In this document: positions 40,630 through 51,035 of the stretch, piece after piece
Layout: every line of letters starts with the position of its first letter
Numbering within the stretch: position 1 is the stretch's first letter
Origin: Agrobacterium fabrum str. C58
Lineage (GTDB): Bacteria > Pseudomonadota > Alphaproteobacteria > Rhizobiales > Rhizobiaceae
DNA: 64,000 bases
Direction of reading: 5' to 3'
Assembly: GCF_000092025.1 (NCBI RefSeq)
Contig: NC_003062.2
Span: forward strand, 1,052,001 to 1,116,000
Notes under the pieces: model-generated
The model's database searches: none
Told to the model about the DNA's origin: nothing
The model's input: the letters and a program-made list of their open reading frames with translations, nothing else
Translations under genes and position numbers: made by a program

Positions 40630-41675
40630 TACGCGCCAACCCGGCTGCGGGCATAAATCTCCGCTGCCATCTTCAGCGCCGCGACAAGGCTCGTCTCACT
40701 GGCAATGCCCTGGCCGGCAATGCCGAAGGCAGTGCCATGGTCGGGTGACGTGCGGATGAAGGGCAGGCCGAGCGTGACATTGACCGAATCGTCAAAGCCG
40801 AGCGCCTTGGCCGGAATGAGTGCCTGATCGTGATACATGCACACCGCCACGTCATAACGCTTGCGGGCGGCATCGTGGAACATGGTGTCGGCGGGCAGGG
40901 GGCCGAAGGCGTCGATGCCGTCCTTCCGCAACCGTATGGTCGCGGGATGAACCACATCACGATCCTCGGTGCCGAGCGCGCCATCTTCACCCGCATGCGG
41001 GTTGAGACCGGCGACGGCGAGGCGTGGCGCCGCGATCCCGAATTTTTCCCGAAGGTCCGTATCGATAATGCGGCAGGTTGTTACAATCAGCTCTTCAGTC
41101 AGCGCGGTTGGCACATCCTTGATAGGGATATGGATAGTGACAGGCACGACCCGAACCTTGGGGCCGGCGATCATCATCACCGGTGTTACCGGCTTGCCCG
41201 TCTGACGCAGCGCGAGATCGGCCAGGAATTCCGTATGGCCGGGAAAACCGAATCCGGCTTCGTAAAGCACGGATTTCGCAATCGGATTGGTGACGACAGC
41301 CGCAGCCCTGCCTTCAACCGTCAGGGAAACGGCCATCTCGATGGCCTTGATCGTCGCGTGGGCAGCGCCGACATGCGGCTGACCCGCCTGCACGTCAAAC
41401 CCGACAGGAAGAGGAAGGATGGGGAAAGCGCGCTCGAACAGGCTAACGGCGCTTTCCGGATCGCAGGTCTCGATATTGACCGGCACGCCGATCAGCGCCG
41501 CACGGCTCGCCACCACATCGGGATCGCCGATGAAGATAAATGGCGGCACGCCGTTCTCCCTGCGCTTTGCCCAGGCGTTGATGGCGATATCGGGGCCGAT
41601 ACCGGCTGGATCTCCCTGGGTCAGGGCAAGCGGCAGGGATGCATGTGTCACGGAAAGACCCGGCTCTCGTATCAA
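40629..41675 (-). CDS. pdxA: 4-hydroxythreonine-4-phosphate dehydrogenase
   Basis: A step of DXP-dependent pyridoxal-phosphate synthesis. The 348-residue protein has [14 protein letters not shown] near the start, [11 protein letters not shown], the metal ligands His in ICM-like [11 protein letters not shown], and the end [24 protein letters not shown] at 41675 and GTG at 41651 are the candidate starts; the GTG gives the length of E. coli PdxA and may be the true one, the TTG follows surA by 2 bp. It is translationally linked to rsmA. The surA-pdxA-ksgA order matches E. coli. Confidence 0.95.
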
Positions 41676-41677
41676 TA

Positions 41678-42625
41678 TCAGGTGTTGACGATCTGCGCCT
41701 TCTTGCGCAGTTCCTCGATATATTTCTTCTCGTTCGGGTTTTCGCCGTCCTTGGCCTTCATCAGGTCTTCAGACTTGAACACCATTTCCGCGGCATAGTC
41801 GTCGGAAACCTGACGTTGCTTGCAGATGGCCAGATATTCGACGCCCTTCTCGGTCACACGCGTGCCGGTGGTGCCGCCTTCCTTGGTTTTCTCCACCAGC
41901 GCCTTCCAGTCTTCCGGCAGTTCCGGCGCGAGAATGCGTCCGAGATCCTTGATCGCCACGTCACGCATGGTCGCGGCAAAGCTCATGGCCTGGTCGCAGC
42001 CAGGATAACGCTTGCGCGAGGCTTCTGCCTCGGCCTTGCGCTTGCCGGTGATGGCGTTGCGCTTTGCTTCCGGGATGACGAAGATGACCTGCTGCAGAAA
42101 ATATTCCGTGGTTACGGGCTTTTCGCCGCGTTCCTTCAGGCGGGTGACGAGATCCTGGTTCGACATCTTGCCGCGGGCGCCATAACGGGCGTTGACGAGG
42201 CGCGGCCAGCTCATCTGAACGGCGATGAAGGCTTTGAAGTGCTCGGCGCCAACACCCGCCTGTGCAAGAACTTTTGTCAGTTGCTCGGGCTTCATTTTAT
42301 TATTGCCGGCAAATCGCGCGAAGGCTGCATCGACGTCCTGCGTACTGACCGACATCTTCACGCGCGCAATCTCTTCGCGCTTCAGAGCCTCGTCGACCAG
42401 CTGTTCGCGAGCTTTTTCGTTGAGATTGCCCGACTGGCGCTGCAGCTTCAGGAAGGCAACACGTCTTGCAATATCATCGTTGGTGATGGGCGTCTTGTTG
42501 ACGACGATCTTGACGGTACTGTCGGCGAAGGCCTGGCCGGCATAAGGCACAACGGCCATGGGAACGGCGAAAATCGCAAAGGCAAAAGCAGCGCCACGCA
42601 AAGCCGACTTTCCGAAATTCATCAT
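41678..42625 (-). CDS. surA: SurA-like periplasmic chaperone
   Basis: Helps outer-membrane proteins fold. The 315-residue protein has a signal peptide (residues 1-35, cleavage after AFA) and a SurA N-terminal domain (about 38-180: [27 protein letters not shown]). A single diverged parvulin-like segment follows, in place of the two peptidyl-prolyl isomerase domains of E. coli SurA (428 aa); the end ([13 protein letters not shown]) contributes to the chaperone core. Its position upstream of pdxA and rsmA, and downstream of lptD, is the typical one. Isomerase activity is doubtful. Confidence 0.88.
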   Translation of the reverse strand: MMNFGKSALRGAAFAFAIFAVPMAVVPYAGQAFADSTVKIVVNKTPITNDDIARRVAFLKLQRQSGNLNEKAREQLVDEALKREEIARVKMSVSTQDVDAAFARFAGNNKMKPEQLTKVLAQAGVGAEHFKAFIAVQMSWPRLVNARYGARGKMSNQDLVTRLKERGEKPVTTEYFLQQVIFVIPEAKRNAITGKRKAEAEASRKRYPGCDQAMSFAATMRDVAIKDLGRILAPELPEDWKALVEKTKEGGTTGTRVTEKGVEYLAICKQRQVSDDYAAEMVFKSEDLMKAKDGENPNEKKYIEELRKKAQIVNT

Positions 42626-42882
42626 ATGCTTCTCCCTTTCGTCGGCCAGGGTCCTTGCCCTGTTCCGCCAATCTGTTCCGCCCGAAGCGGGGAGTATTCA
42701 ACTCCCCGGCTTTTCAGACCTGCACCTGCGCATCCGCACCGCGAATTTGCCACGTATATATCATCGCGATCCGCAAGACGGCAATGTGTCGGTTTGTTGA
42801 AAGAAAACCCTATAGGTTTCATGTCCGGCCGACACTGGCGTGTTGTTGCGGCAAAACCGTGGCTTTACTGAGCAAATGGCAA

Positions 42883-42916
42883 AAAGGCAGGCCACGATGC
42901 TGCGTGACCTGCCTTT
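42883..42916 (-). terminator. Rho-independent terminator of lptD
   Basis: A 14-bp stem with one mismatch (AAAGGCAGGCCACG / CGTGACCTGCCTTT) and a 6-nt loop, followed on the minus strand by a T-run ending at 42881. It lies 5 bp after the lptD stop and separates the lptFGD unit from surA, 295 bp away. Confidence 0.85.
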
Positions 42917-42920
42917 AAAC

Positions 42921-45302
42921 TCAGTAGTTGTTTGGTTTCCAGCCGATGTCCATGTCGTTCCAGTCCTCATTGGCCGAACCGACGCTGACGTCGCCGAGCG
43001 TGCGGAAGGCGAGGCGCGCATTGATCGACCAGTCATTGGCGGCCTGACGGCTGGAATTGATATTGCCCTCGTCGGAATAGCTGACCGTCAAGATCGTGCA
43101 TTCGTCCTGATAGGCAATGCCGATACGACGCTCTGCGGCAAATTTTCCGTTCAGATCGTAATTGATCGAGCCGAACAGCGACCAGTTGTCGTCCATGCGC
43201 AGCGAACCGGAAGCCTGGATGATATCGCGGTTTTCGTTATATCCGTATTCCGGCTGTGCCTTGACCTGCGTATAGCTGAGCTTGCCGTTGATGCGGCGAT
43301 CCGAATAGCTGATGCCCGTTTCAGACCGGTTGATTTCGAAATTGTCCTTGTCGAGACGCAGGCTCGAGGACAGCGAAAGACCGATCGGTGCATCGAAGGC
43401 GGCCATGGCGACATAATCCGAACGATCGGATTCGAGGCCGGAATTGGCGCCGACATTCAGCAGGTCGTAGGAGGCGAAGGAATTTTCGCCCGCCAGATGG
43501 AAGGACTGACCGGCAATGGCGCGGATGCCGTAACCATTGTCGAACGTGCCGTTATAACGGAAGCCAATATTCGCACGCGTGCCGCCTTCGATCCGGTCGA
43601 AGCCGGAGAACTTGTCACGCTCGAACAGGTTGGTGGCGTCGAACACGAAGGCCTGCGCATCCTCGTTCGGGAAACGACCGGCATATTGTTCGTTCGGCCG
43701 CACGAAGATTTGCGCGATCGGCTCGATGACGTGATTGCTGTTCAGCGCCGTGAATAGCCATGGGTAACGCAGTTCGAGGCCGCCGGTAACCATGCCGCGC
43801 AACGCTGCGTCGTCATTGATCATGCCTTCATAGGCATAGGACGTACCGCCGGAGGTGAAGCTAGCCGCGGTCATGTCGGTCCACAGCGCGTCGCCGCGCG
43901 CCGCAAGGATCGGCGTGATCTGCAGGCCGCTATCCATCGTGATGGTGCGCTTCCATTCCGCTTCGGTGGTCCAGCGCGTATACGACCCTTCCAGACCGTT
44001 GAAGCGCGGGAAACCGCCCATCGCGTAGGAATCCTGCGTCGAGCGGCTGATGCTCGTGAAGTTCGTCGTCAGCGAAAGTTCGCCGCCATAGATCGGATCC
44101 GGCAGGAAGTAACGATAGTCTACAACAGGATGAACGATCGCCTGCTTGCGTTCCTTCAGCTCCGAATTATCCGTGTCCTGCACATTGAAGTAATAACCGC
44201 GGGCATCGAAGCTGTTACGCTCGCCAGTGCCCGTCAGATAAATCTGATTGGTCTGGACGTCGTTCTTGTAGCCCTTCAGGCTATAGGTACGCGAGAAATT
44301 GTTGTCGGACTGCACCATGGCGTCCCAGCCGAAAGCCCAGCGTGGGTTGATCCTGAAATCACCCTTGGTCGCCACCATGCCGCGCTGATCGTTCAACGCG
44401 TCACTCGTTCCGGAGATGAAGGTATCCGAAGACTGCTGGCTGATGCCGGCAATCGTCAGCGTGTGCATGCCGGTCTCGAAACGCTGGCGCAATTCGGCCT
44501 GAAGGAGCAGACCCTGTTTTGTGTAGTAGGTCGGCGTGACCGTGAGGTCGGACGTATCGGACAGAACCTGGAAATAGGGAACACCGATACCGAAGCCGAG
44601 CTTGTTGGTCATACTCATCTGCGGGAACAGGAAACCGGACTTCCGCTTGACCGTATTATCCGGAACCGTGAGGAACGGGATATAAGCGATCGAATGGCCG
44701 AAGAGTTGCAGGCGGGCCTTTTCCAGCCGCACCGTATGGGTCTTGCCGTCCTGAATGACGCGCTCAGCCTTGACCTGCCACAGCGGCGCCTTTTCGGGGC
44801 GTTCGGCGCAGGGCAGGCAGGCGGTGTAAACGCCGTTATTGAGGACCATCGTGTCGCTGTTGAGACGCTCAGCGCTTTCACCCGCGATACGGGTATTATC
44901 CGTGGTCTCAACGCGCAGGGCATTCACGAAGCCCTGGCCGAAATCGTCGGTGACGTCCATTTCGTCGGCATAGATCTTGTTGCCGCCCGGCTCGATCAGT
45001 TCGATGTTGCCATGGGCAATCACGCGACCGGTCTGCTGGTTGTATTCCACTTGCTGGGCCACCATGCGGTAGCCCGAATAATTCATGCGAACCACACCCT
45101 TCGCGATGACGCGCTGGGAATCGCGGTTATAGGTCAGTTCATTTGCTGTAAGCAGGAGTTTCGAATCGTCTTGGCTTGCCGACGCAAGCAGTCCATCCTG
45201 GCCGAAAGCGACCGGGCTGGATGCCAAATACGCGCACACAGCGGCACCTGTCAGAAGGGCCGTCCAAAGCCGCCTGATATTCCCGCGGTCATATACCGCC
45301 AC
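42921..45302 (-). CDS. lptD: LPS assembly outer-membrane protein LptD
   Basis: The outer-membrane beta-barrel that inserts lipopolysaccharide into the outer leaflet. The 793-residue protein has a signal segment (about 10-35: ALLTGAAVCAYLASSPVAFGQ), an OstA-like jellyroll (about 45-200: LLLTANELTYNRDSQRV, then YSGYRMVAQQVEYNQQTG) and a long barrel domain to the end. The start is GTG at 45302 (AGGAGG 8 nt upstream), overlapping the lptG stop (TAGTG). Together with lptF and lptG it forms one transcript that ends at the strong terminator. Confidence 0.95.
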   Translation of the reverse strand: MAVYDRGNIRRLWTALLTGAAVCAYLASSPVAFGQDGLLASASQDDSKLLLTANELTYNRDSQRVIAKGVVRMNYSGYRMVAQQVEYNQQTGRVIAHGNIELIEPGGNKIYADEMDVTDDFGQGFVNALRVETTDNTRIAGESAERLNSDTMVLNNGVYTACLPCAERPEKAPLWQVKAERVIQDGKTHTVRLEKARLQLFGHSIAYIPFLTVPDNTVKRKSGFLFPQMSMTNKLGFGIGVPYFQVLSDTSDLTVTPTYYTKQGLLLQAELRQRFETGMHTLTIAGISQQSSDTFISGTSDALNDQRGMVATKGDFRINPRWAFGWDAMVQSDNNFSRTYSLKGYKNDVQTNQIYLTGTGERNSFDARGYYFNVQDTDNSELKERKQAIVHPVVDYRYFLPDPIYGGELSLTTNFTSISRSTQDSYAMGGFPRFNGLEGSYTRWTTEAEWKRTITMDSGLQITPILAARGDALWTDMTAASFTSGGTSYAYEGMINDDAALRGMVTGGLELRYPWLFTALNSNHVIEPIAQIFVRPNEQYAGRFPNEDAQAFVFDATNLFERDKFSGFDRIEGGTRANIGFRYNGTFDNGYGIRAIAGQSFHLAGENSFASYDLLNVGANSGLESDRSDYVAMAAFDAPIGLSLSSSLRLDKDNFEINRSETGISYSDRRINGKLSYTQVKAQPEYGYNENRDIIQASGSLRMDDNWSLFGSINYDLNGKFAAERRIGIAYQDECTILTVSYSDEGNINSSRQAANDWSINARLAFRTLGDVSVGSANEDWNDMDIGWKPNNY

Positions 45303-46390
45303 TAGCCGTCCTCCTGATGAAGCAGAATGGTTGCCCCCAAAGCCAACGCCACGATAACTGGAACCCAGACCGCAACGGTGGGAGGGACAACACCACCACT
45401 CCCGAATGCCCTTACGAGCACGGTTACTACATAAAGCACGAAGCCGGAAACGATTCCACCCAGAATCACGGAGCGCGACTGGGCGAAGCGGCTGAACTTT
45501 AATGAAACGGTCGCGGCGATCAAGGTCATCGCGACCAGAAGAAGGGGCGTCGATAGCAGGAAATGATACTGCGTCTCAAGCGCCTTTGAAGATAGTCCAA
45601 AGGACTTTGCAACTTCGATCTTGTGAGAAAGGTCAAAGAAAGCAACGGTTTCCGTCTGCGTCATACGCTCCTGGACGAACTCCCGTCTCAGATTGGTACT
45701 GATCTGCATGCTTTCTTGCCGAACTGGCACATGTCCGGCGCGCGTTTCTGAAACGCCGTTAAGAAGCCAGTAACCATCTTCCAATTTAGCCGACTTCGCA
45801 TCCTTCCGCGAGACGATGTTTCCGTCCTTGTCGACGTCGATGAGAACCACGTCGAGAAGCATCGTTCCGTTGTCTTCGAAGCTCTTGGCGCCGATGATCG
45901 TATCCTTGCCGCCGCTCGACTGGCGCATCCACGGAATGATCTCCTGCTGGCGGCCGCCACCTGCGTCGTTGCGCAGGCCGGCTTCCATGGCCAGCGACTT
46001 GTTCTGGCCCCACGCGGCGATGGGGTTGAGGACCATAACGGACAGGATGCCGATGAAAACCGCGCCGAGCACGAAGGGGAGGATGAATTGCCAGGCGGAA
46101 ATGCCCGCGGCACGCGTCACCACCAGTTCGTAACGCCGGTTGAGCGAGATCAGCGTCGTCATGCCGACGAAAAGCGCGATGAAAGGAACGGTCTGCTGCA
46201 GGATCAGCGGCAGGCGAAGCGCGGTCAGGCCAAGCGCAGCCGGCACGGAATAACCGGGCAGGCCGGACATACGCCGTGCCGTCTCGCTGAAATCGGCGAG
46301 ATAGATGATCGACGATACGCCGAGCACGAACCAGATGGTCGTCATCAGATATCGCTTCAGGAAATACCGGGCGAGCGTGTTGAAAATCAT
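45302..46390 (-). CDS. lptG: LPS export ABC transporter permease LptG
   Basis: One of the two membrane halves of the LptB2FG transporter that extracts LPS from the inner membrane. The 362-residue protein has two N-terminal helices, a periplasmic beta-jellyroll (about 130-260) and four more helices. Its first segment (LARYFLKRYLMTTIWFVLG) and the YLADFSETARRM loop are typical of LptG. It overlaps lptF by 4 bp and lptD by 1 bp. LptB is not encoded here. Confidence 0.94.
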   Translation of the reverse strand: MIFNTLARYFLKRYLMTTIWFVLGVSSIIYLADFSETARRMSGLPGYSVPAALGLTALRLPLILQQTVPFIALFVGMTTLISLNRRYELVVTRAAGISAWQFILPFVLGAVFIGILSVMVLNPIAAWGQNKSLAMEAGLRNDAGGGRQQEIIPWMRQSSGGKDTIIGAKSFEDNGTMLLDVVLIDVDKDGNIVSRKDAKSAKLEDGYWLLNGVSETRAGHVPVRQESMQISTNLRREFVQERMTQTETVAFFDLSHKIEVAKSFGLSSKALETQYHFLLSTPLLLVAMTLIAATVSLKFSRFAQSRSVILGGIVSGFVLYVVTVLVRAFGSGGVVPPTVAVWVPVIVALALGATILLHQEDG

Positions 46391-47556
46391 GTGTTACCGC
46401 TCCCCGGGTTTTTCACCATCCGGCTGGAGAAGAGACGGCGCAGGCGACCCGCCGCATCCACGATCACCTTCGGCATTTTCGGCTTGCGGCCGGTCATCAG
46501 CACGAAGGCGGCAGCAGCACCGCTGAGCCCCGGCACGGCATAGACCAGCGGAATGAAGGCAGCACTCTGCTTGACCTGATTGGTGACGTAAAAACCGAGC
46601 CAGCGCAGCATGAAGGCAGTCACCAGCGCGGCGACCATCGGATGCAGGCGTGCTTCGCGGTGCGACCGGGAATCGGCTGCGATGGCGAGCGAAATCAGCG
46701 CGAAGGAGAAGGCGAACATCCAGTCCGACAGGCGCTTGTGCAACTCGCTGCGGAAGGTCTCCGGCGAGCGCTTGTAGCTCGCATTGTTCTCGTCCGGTGA
46801 GAGAAGGAAGCCGAGGCTAGCGTCACCGGGCGAAAGCGACGGCTCCGAATCCTGCTTTTCCGACATGGTCGAAAGGTCGAAGGCGTAAGACAGGAACTTG
46901 ACGATCGAGACCTTGCCGTCGGGCGTCTTCTGCTGCACTTCGCCGTCCCGCATGGTCAGCGACGTGCCGCTTTCATCGATCATGCCTTCCTTGGCATAAT
47001 AGATGAGGTCGAAATTCGGATCGCGGCGGTCGGCCACGAACAGGCCCTTGAGGATACGGCCCTGCCGCTGGGCGATCTGCACGTAAAGGCCGTCCTGAAT
47101 GGTGCGGAAGGTCTTTTCCTCGATGACCGAAGACAGCAAGTCGGCATAAGCGGCGGCCACCATCTGCCGGGCGGAGTTGCGCGCTGGCGGCTCGATGAAA
47201 TTGGTGATGGTGAAGGAAAACAGGCTCAGAACGGCGGCCAGAATGAGAACCGGGCGATACATCACTGAACGCGGCGCTCCGGCCGCATCGATGATGGCAA
47301 GCTCGGAATCATTGTTCATCGTCGTGAAGATCTGGGTGATGCCGATGACAAGCGCAAACGGCAGCACGACGGGGATAAGCGTCGGCAAGATCATCGTCGC
47401 GAGCGCCATGAAGGAACCCATCGACTGGCCCGTATCGGTCACGAGATTGATTCTCTGGAGAACCTGGATGGTCCAGATGATGGCCAGCACCGGCAGCAGC
47501 GCGACCAGAAACATCTGCGTTGTCCGCCGCAGGATATAGTTCTCGAGAAGCTTCAT
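46387..47556 (-). CDS. lptF: LPS export ABC transporter permease LptF
   Basis: The partner of LptG in the LPS transporter. The 389-residue protein has the LptF start (MKLLENYILRRTTQMFLVALL) and the conserved LQRINLVTDTGQS loop, a central periplasmic domain and four C-terminal helices, with a basic C-terminal tail. It starts the lptF-lptG-lptD unit. The ATG has a weak GGGCC ribosome site; the gap to pepA, 297 bp, holds divergent promoters. Confidence 0.94.
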   Translation of the reverse strand: MKLLENYILRRTTQMFLVALLPVLAIIWTIQVLQRINLVTDTGQSMGSFMALATMILPTLIPVVLPFALVIGITQIFTTMNNDSELAIIDAAGAPRSVMYRPVLILAAVLSLFSFTITNFIEPPARNSARQMVAAAYADLLSSVIEEKTFRTIQDGLYVQIAQRQGRILKGLFVADRRDPNFDLIYYAKEGMIDESGTSLTMRDGEVQQKTPDGKVSIVKFLSYAFDLSTMSEKQDSEPSLSPGDASLGFLLSPDENNASYKRSPETFRSELHKRLSDWMFAFSFALISLAIAADSRSHREARLHPMVAALVTAFMLRWLGFYVTNQVKQSAAFIPLVYAVPGLSGAAAAFVLMTGRKPKMPKVIVDAAGRLRRLFSSRMVKNPGSGNT

Positions 47557-47853
47557 ACGGCCCTGTTCGATATTGTTTTTACGTGCGATCGCTCGCCGAA
47601 TTTCCGCCTATCTAATCGCATCGTTGGCAATTGGCTATTCCGGCATGCTCACAAATATGTTTTGCGCGATGATTTTTCCACGCCCTGTGTCTTTTTGTGG
47701 AACAAGCTGTCGGTTTCATGACGTGATGTCGTCTTCCACAAAAATGCCTTTCCTTTAACGACTGTAGGCCTTTAAAGAATGCGGGTTGCGCCCCGGGCCG
47801 AAAAGGCCATGATCACGCGCATCGTGCAAGTCGTCCAAGAAGAGCAGGAAAAC
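47557..47853. other. Divergent region between lptF and pepA
   Basis: No gene is visible. The sequence is richer in A and T around 47640-47750 and should hold the two promoters. An inverted TTCCAC / GTGGAA pair (about 47677-47702) could fold. No clear boxes were identified. Confidence 0.45.
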
Positions 47854-49347
47854 ATGTCCGCTAAATTCGATATTTCTTTCGCCAATTCCGCCTCGCTGGA
47901 AAATGCCCTGGCCATCGTGCTGCAGGCCTCGGGCGAGGCGCAGGCCGTTGCCGGTGCTTCCGAGGCTGATCCGGGTGGTGTGATCGAGAGGGCATCGAAG
48001 ATTTCCGGCTTTTCCGCAAAGTCGATGGCGACGCTCGACGTCATCGCGCCGCAGGGTTCGTCCGCCGACCGTCTGCTCGTCATCGGGCTCGGCAAGCCGT
48101 CGAAGCTGGTCGCCCATGACTGGCTGCGCGCCGGCGGCACCGCGGCTGCCCATTTCAAGAAAGCGGACAAGGTCGTTATCTACCTAGATGCCCCGGGCGT
48201 TGAGGTGAGCGCCGAAGCGGCTGCGGATTTCGCGCTTGGCCTCCTGCTGCGCGCCTATAGTTTCGATGCCTATAAGACCAAGAAGAAATCCGACGATGAA
48301 AAGACACCGAAGAAAGTCGATGTCACCATCGTAACCGCCGCCCATAAGGACGCGGAAAAGGCCTCTGCCGTGTCGGAAGCCATTGCGGGCGGCGTGATTC
48401 TGGCGCGTGACCTCGTCAACCTGCCGCCGAATGTGCTTGGCCCGGTCGAATTCGCCGAAAAGGCGGAGGAGCTGCGCAAGCTCGGCGTCGATGTCGAAAT
48501 CCTCGGCGAAAAGGAGCTGAAGAAGCTCGGCATGAATGCACTTCTCGGTGTTGCGCAGGGTTCGGCTCGCCCGCCGCGGCTGGCAGTCATGCAGTGGAAC
48601 GGTGGTTCCAAGAAAGATGAACCCATTGCCTTCGTCGGCAAGGGCGTCGTTTTCGACACCGGCGGTATTTCGCTGAAGCCCGGCCTCGGCATGGAAGACA
48701 TGAAGGGCGACATGGGCGGGGCTGCGGCGGTGACCGGCCTGATGCATGTGCTCGCAGCCCGCAAGGCCAAGGCAAACGTGATCGGCGTCATCGGCCTTGT
48801 GGAAAACATGCCTGATGGCAATGCCCAGCGTCCCGGCGATATCGTCACCTCCATGTCCGGCCAGACCATCGAGATCATCAATACCGATGCCGAGGGCCGG
48901 CTGGTTCTGGCCGATGCGCTCTGGTACACCAAGGATCGCTTCAACCCGAAATTCATGATCAACCTCGCCACACTGACCGGCGCGATTACCGTTGCGCTCG
49001 GCAATCTCCAGGCCGGTCTTTTCTCCAACGACGACGAACTGGCTACACGGCTTGCGGAGGCGGGAGAGGCGACGGCCGAGAAGCTGTGGCGCATGCCGCT
49101 CGGCAAGGACTACGACAAGATCATCGATTCCAAATTCGCCGATATGAAGAACAGCTCCGGCCGACTGGCGGGTTCCGTCACCGCCGCGCAGTTCCTCAAG
49201 CGTTTCGTTGGCGAAACGCCGTGGGCGCATCTTGATATCGCCGGTACTGCCATGGGCTCGCCGCTGACCGAGATCAACCAGTCCTGGGGATCGGGCTACG
49301 GTGTGCGTCTGCTGAACGAACTCGTTCGTGCCCATTACGAAGATTGA
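47854..49347 (+). CDS. pepA: Leucyl aminopeptidase (M17 family)
   Basis: A zinc/manganese aminopeptidase that removes N-terminal residues from peptides; some members also act in DNA recombination or gene regulation. The 497-residue protein has the M17 core: [17 protein letters not shown], the metal-binding [14 protein letters not shown] (about 330) and [10 protein letters not shown] chose the ATG at 47854 because AGGAAA precedes it and E. coli PepA has the same length; a longer frame begins 25 codons earlier. It is followed by holC. Confidence 0.96.
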   Translation: MSAKFDISFANSASLENALAIVLQASGEAQAVAGASEADPGGVIERASKISGFSAKSMATLDVIAPQGSSADRLLVIGLGKPSKLVAHDWLRAGGTAAAHFKKADKVVIYLDAPGVEVSAEAAADFALGLLLRAYSFDAYKTKKKSDDEKTPKKVDVTIVTAAHKDAEKASAVSEAIAGGVILARDLVNLPPNVLGPVEFAEKAEELRKLGVDVEILGEKELKKLGMNALLGVAQGSARPPRLAVMQWNGGSKKDEPIAFVGKGVVFDTGGISLKPGLGMEDMKGDMGGAAAVTGLMHVLAARKAKANVIGVIGLVENMPDGNAQRPGDIVTSMSGQTIEIINTDAEGRLVLADALWYTKDRFNPKFMINLATLTGAITVALGNLQAGLFSNDDELATRLAEAGEATAEKLWRMPLGKDYDKIIDSKFADMKNSSGRLAGSVTAAQFLKRFVGETPWAHLDIAGTAMGSPLTEINQSWGSGYGVRLLNELVRAHYED

Positions 49348-49372
49348 AGCGAGCGGAGCGGCGCGTCTGCGA

Positions 49373-49822
49373 ATGACTGAAATTCTGTTCTACCATCTGA
49401 CGGAATCGAAGCTGGAGGATGCGCTGCCGCCTTTGCTCGAGAAATCGCTGGAACGCGGCTGGAAGGTCGCGATCCAGACTGTCGACGATGAGCGTCGTGA
49501 TTTCCTCGACACGCATCTGTGGACCTTTCGTGACGATAGTTTCCTGCCGCACGCCACCGATGCGTCGTCAGCGCCGCAGAACCAGCCGATTCTTCTGACG
49601 GCGTCGAGCGAGAACGGCAATGCGGCGAACGTACGCTTTCTGGTCGACGGCGCCGAGCCGCTAGCGGTGGAGACCTATGAGCGCGTCGTCTTCATGTTCG
49701 ACGGATACGACGCCTACCAGCTGGAAATGGCGCGTAACCACTGGAAAACGCTGAAGGCAGAGGGGCATTCGCTGACCTATTGGCAGCAATCTCCCGAAGG
49801 TCGCTGGCAAAAAAAGGCCTGA
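49373..49822 (+). CDS. holC: DNA polymerase III chi subunit
   Basis: Accessory subunit of the clamp-loader complex, binding psi and SSB. The 149-residue protein has the HolC signature (EILFYHLTESKLEDALPPLLEKSL near the start, DTHLWTFRDDSFLPH, then PILL and ERVVFMFDGYDAYQLEMARNHWKTL). I chose the ATG at 49373, 25 bp after pepA; it is usually found next to pepA in bacteria. The tail ends with WQKKA. Confidence 0.93.
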   Translation: MTEILFYHLTESKLEDALPPLLEKSLERGWKVAIQTVDDERRDFLDTHLWTFRDDSFLPHATDASSAPQNQPILLTASSENGNAANVRFLVDGAEPLAVETYERVVFMFDGYDAYQLEMARNHWKTLKAEGHSLTYWQQSPEGRWQKKA

Positions 49823-49976
49823 CTGCCGCCCGGCCATATTCAGACCAGCCCACTGGAATGGACTGGTAAGAAATCGCATGTGGCGTCGCTTGCAACCTTT
49901 TGCTTTATGAAGTGCTTAAGTAATCGGCGGCGCAGGGCAAAAGCGTTTGCGGCGCGGTAAAATAGAAGGATCTGGC

Positions 49977-51005
49977 ATGGGACAGGCGATTTCTAGACCG
50001 GATCGGGAGGTGGAGCGTCTTGTGGCCGTGCGGTCGGTTGTCGCCTTCAAGAATGCCGAAACTGACGAATTGAGGGCAATCTCCCAGCTGGCACAGGGCG
50101 TATTCGACGTGGCGCGCGCGGCGGTTCACATTCTGGACGAGGACTGGCTGCATATCGCCGAGCAAGCGGGCCTGCAATTTCAGGAGTGCTCCCGGGATAT
50201 CGCCATCTGCGACCGCGTGGTCGTGACACAGAATGTTTTGACGGTGTCTGATCTGAGCGTCCACCCGGAATTCGGCTGGCTTCCCTATGTGAAAGGTAGC
50301 CCTGAGTTGCGCTCTTATGCGGGCGCGCCGATCGAACTTGAGCCCGGTCTCGTTGTCGGCACCTTCTGCCTGCTCGACCCCAACGTGCGTGAATATTCAC
50401 CGGCCGAGATCGACAATCTGAGATATTTCGCAACACTTGCCGGAGCGCTTCTGAGACTGCAAAAGGCCAATTTCACCATGAGCCTTGCCGCTCGTGAATT
50501 GCGCGACGCGGCCATGACCGATCCTCTCACGGGTTTCTATAACCGCAAGGCTCTGGATGCCATCGTTGACCTAGAACTTGGCGCAGCGCTTTGCGAGAGG
50601 GAAACCTTTGGTGTTCTTTATCTCGATCTCGACGGTTTCAAGGCCATCAACGATACGCTGGGTCATGCTGCAGGAGACAAGGTGCTTGTCGAGGCGGCCG
50701 CACGCATTCGCGACGTTGTCAGAGCTGAAGATACGGTCGTCCGCATGGGTGGTGACGAATTCGCGATATTCGTTCCGCGTCCGATGTCGGCGTCCGTCAT
50801 TGGCAGTCTGGCGGAAAGGCTGCTTGAAGCGTTTCGGCAGCCGTTTCATGTGGAGGGCGAAGACGTGCTTGCACGTCTCAGCATCGGCGGCGCAATTGCG
50901 CCGCAGGCCGGTGCCGATCGCCCGACACTGCTGCGCAGCGTCGACGAAGCCCTCTATCAGGCCAAAAAATCAGGGCGCGACCGCTTTGTCAGCCGCGCCC
51001 TCTGA
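49977..51005 (+). CDS. GAF-GGDEF diguanylate cyclase
   Basis: Makes cyclic di-GMP from GTP. The 342-residue soluble protein has a GAF-like sensory domain (about residues 20-165, AGAPIELEPGLVVGTFCLLD) and a GGDEF domain (about 180-340) with DPLTGFYNRKALDA, the intact site RMGGDEFAIF and the inhibitory I-site motif RAED five residues upstream. So it should be active and feedback-inhibited. AAGGA lies 6 nt before the ATG at 49977; an upstream TTG frame is less likely. The ligand of the GAF domain is unknown. It precedes the sugar dehydrogenase, convergent. Confidence 0.94.
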   Translation: MGQAISRPDREVERLVAVRSVVAFKNAETDELRAISQLAQGVFDVARAAVHILDEDWLHIAEQAGLQFQECSRDIAICDRVVVTQNVLTVSDLSVHPEFGWLPYVKGSPELRSYAGAPIELEPGLVVGTFCLLDPNVREYSPAEIDNLRYFATLAGALLRLQKANFTMSLAARELRDAAMTDPLTGFYNRKALDAIVDLELGAALCERETFGVLYLDLDGFKAINDTLGHAAGDKVLVEAAARIRDVVRAEDTVVRMGGDEFAIFVPRPMSASVIGSLAERLLEAFRQPFHVEGEDVLARLSIGGAIAPQAGADRPTLLRSVDEALYQAKKSGRDRFVSRAL

Positions 51006-51035
51006 GGCTTGTATGTCTGGAAGCGTTGAGGCTTC

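Noticed and set aside
49841..49864. Inverted repeat ACCAGCCCA / TGGACTGGT after holC as a terminator
   Set aside because: It has a mismatch and no T-run, and lies well inside a 154-bp gap before the GGDEF gene; too weak to call.
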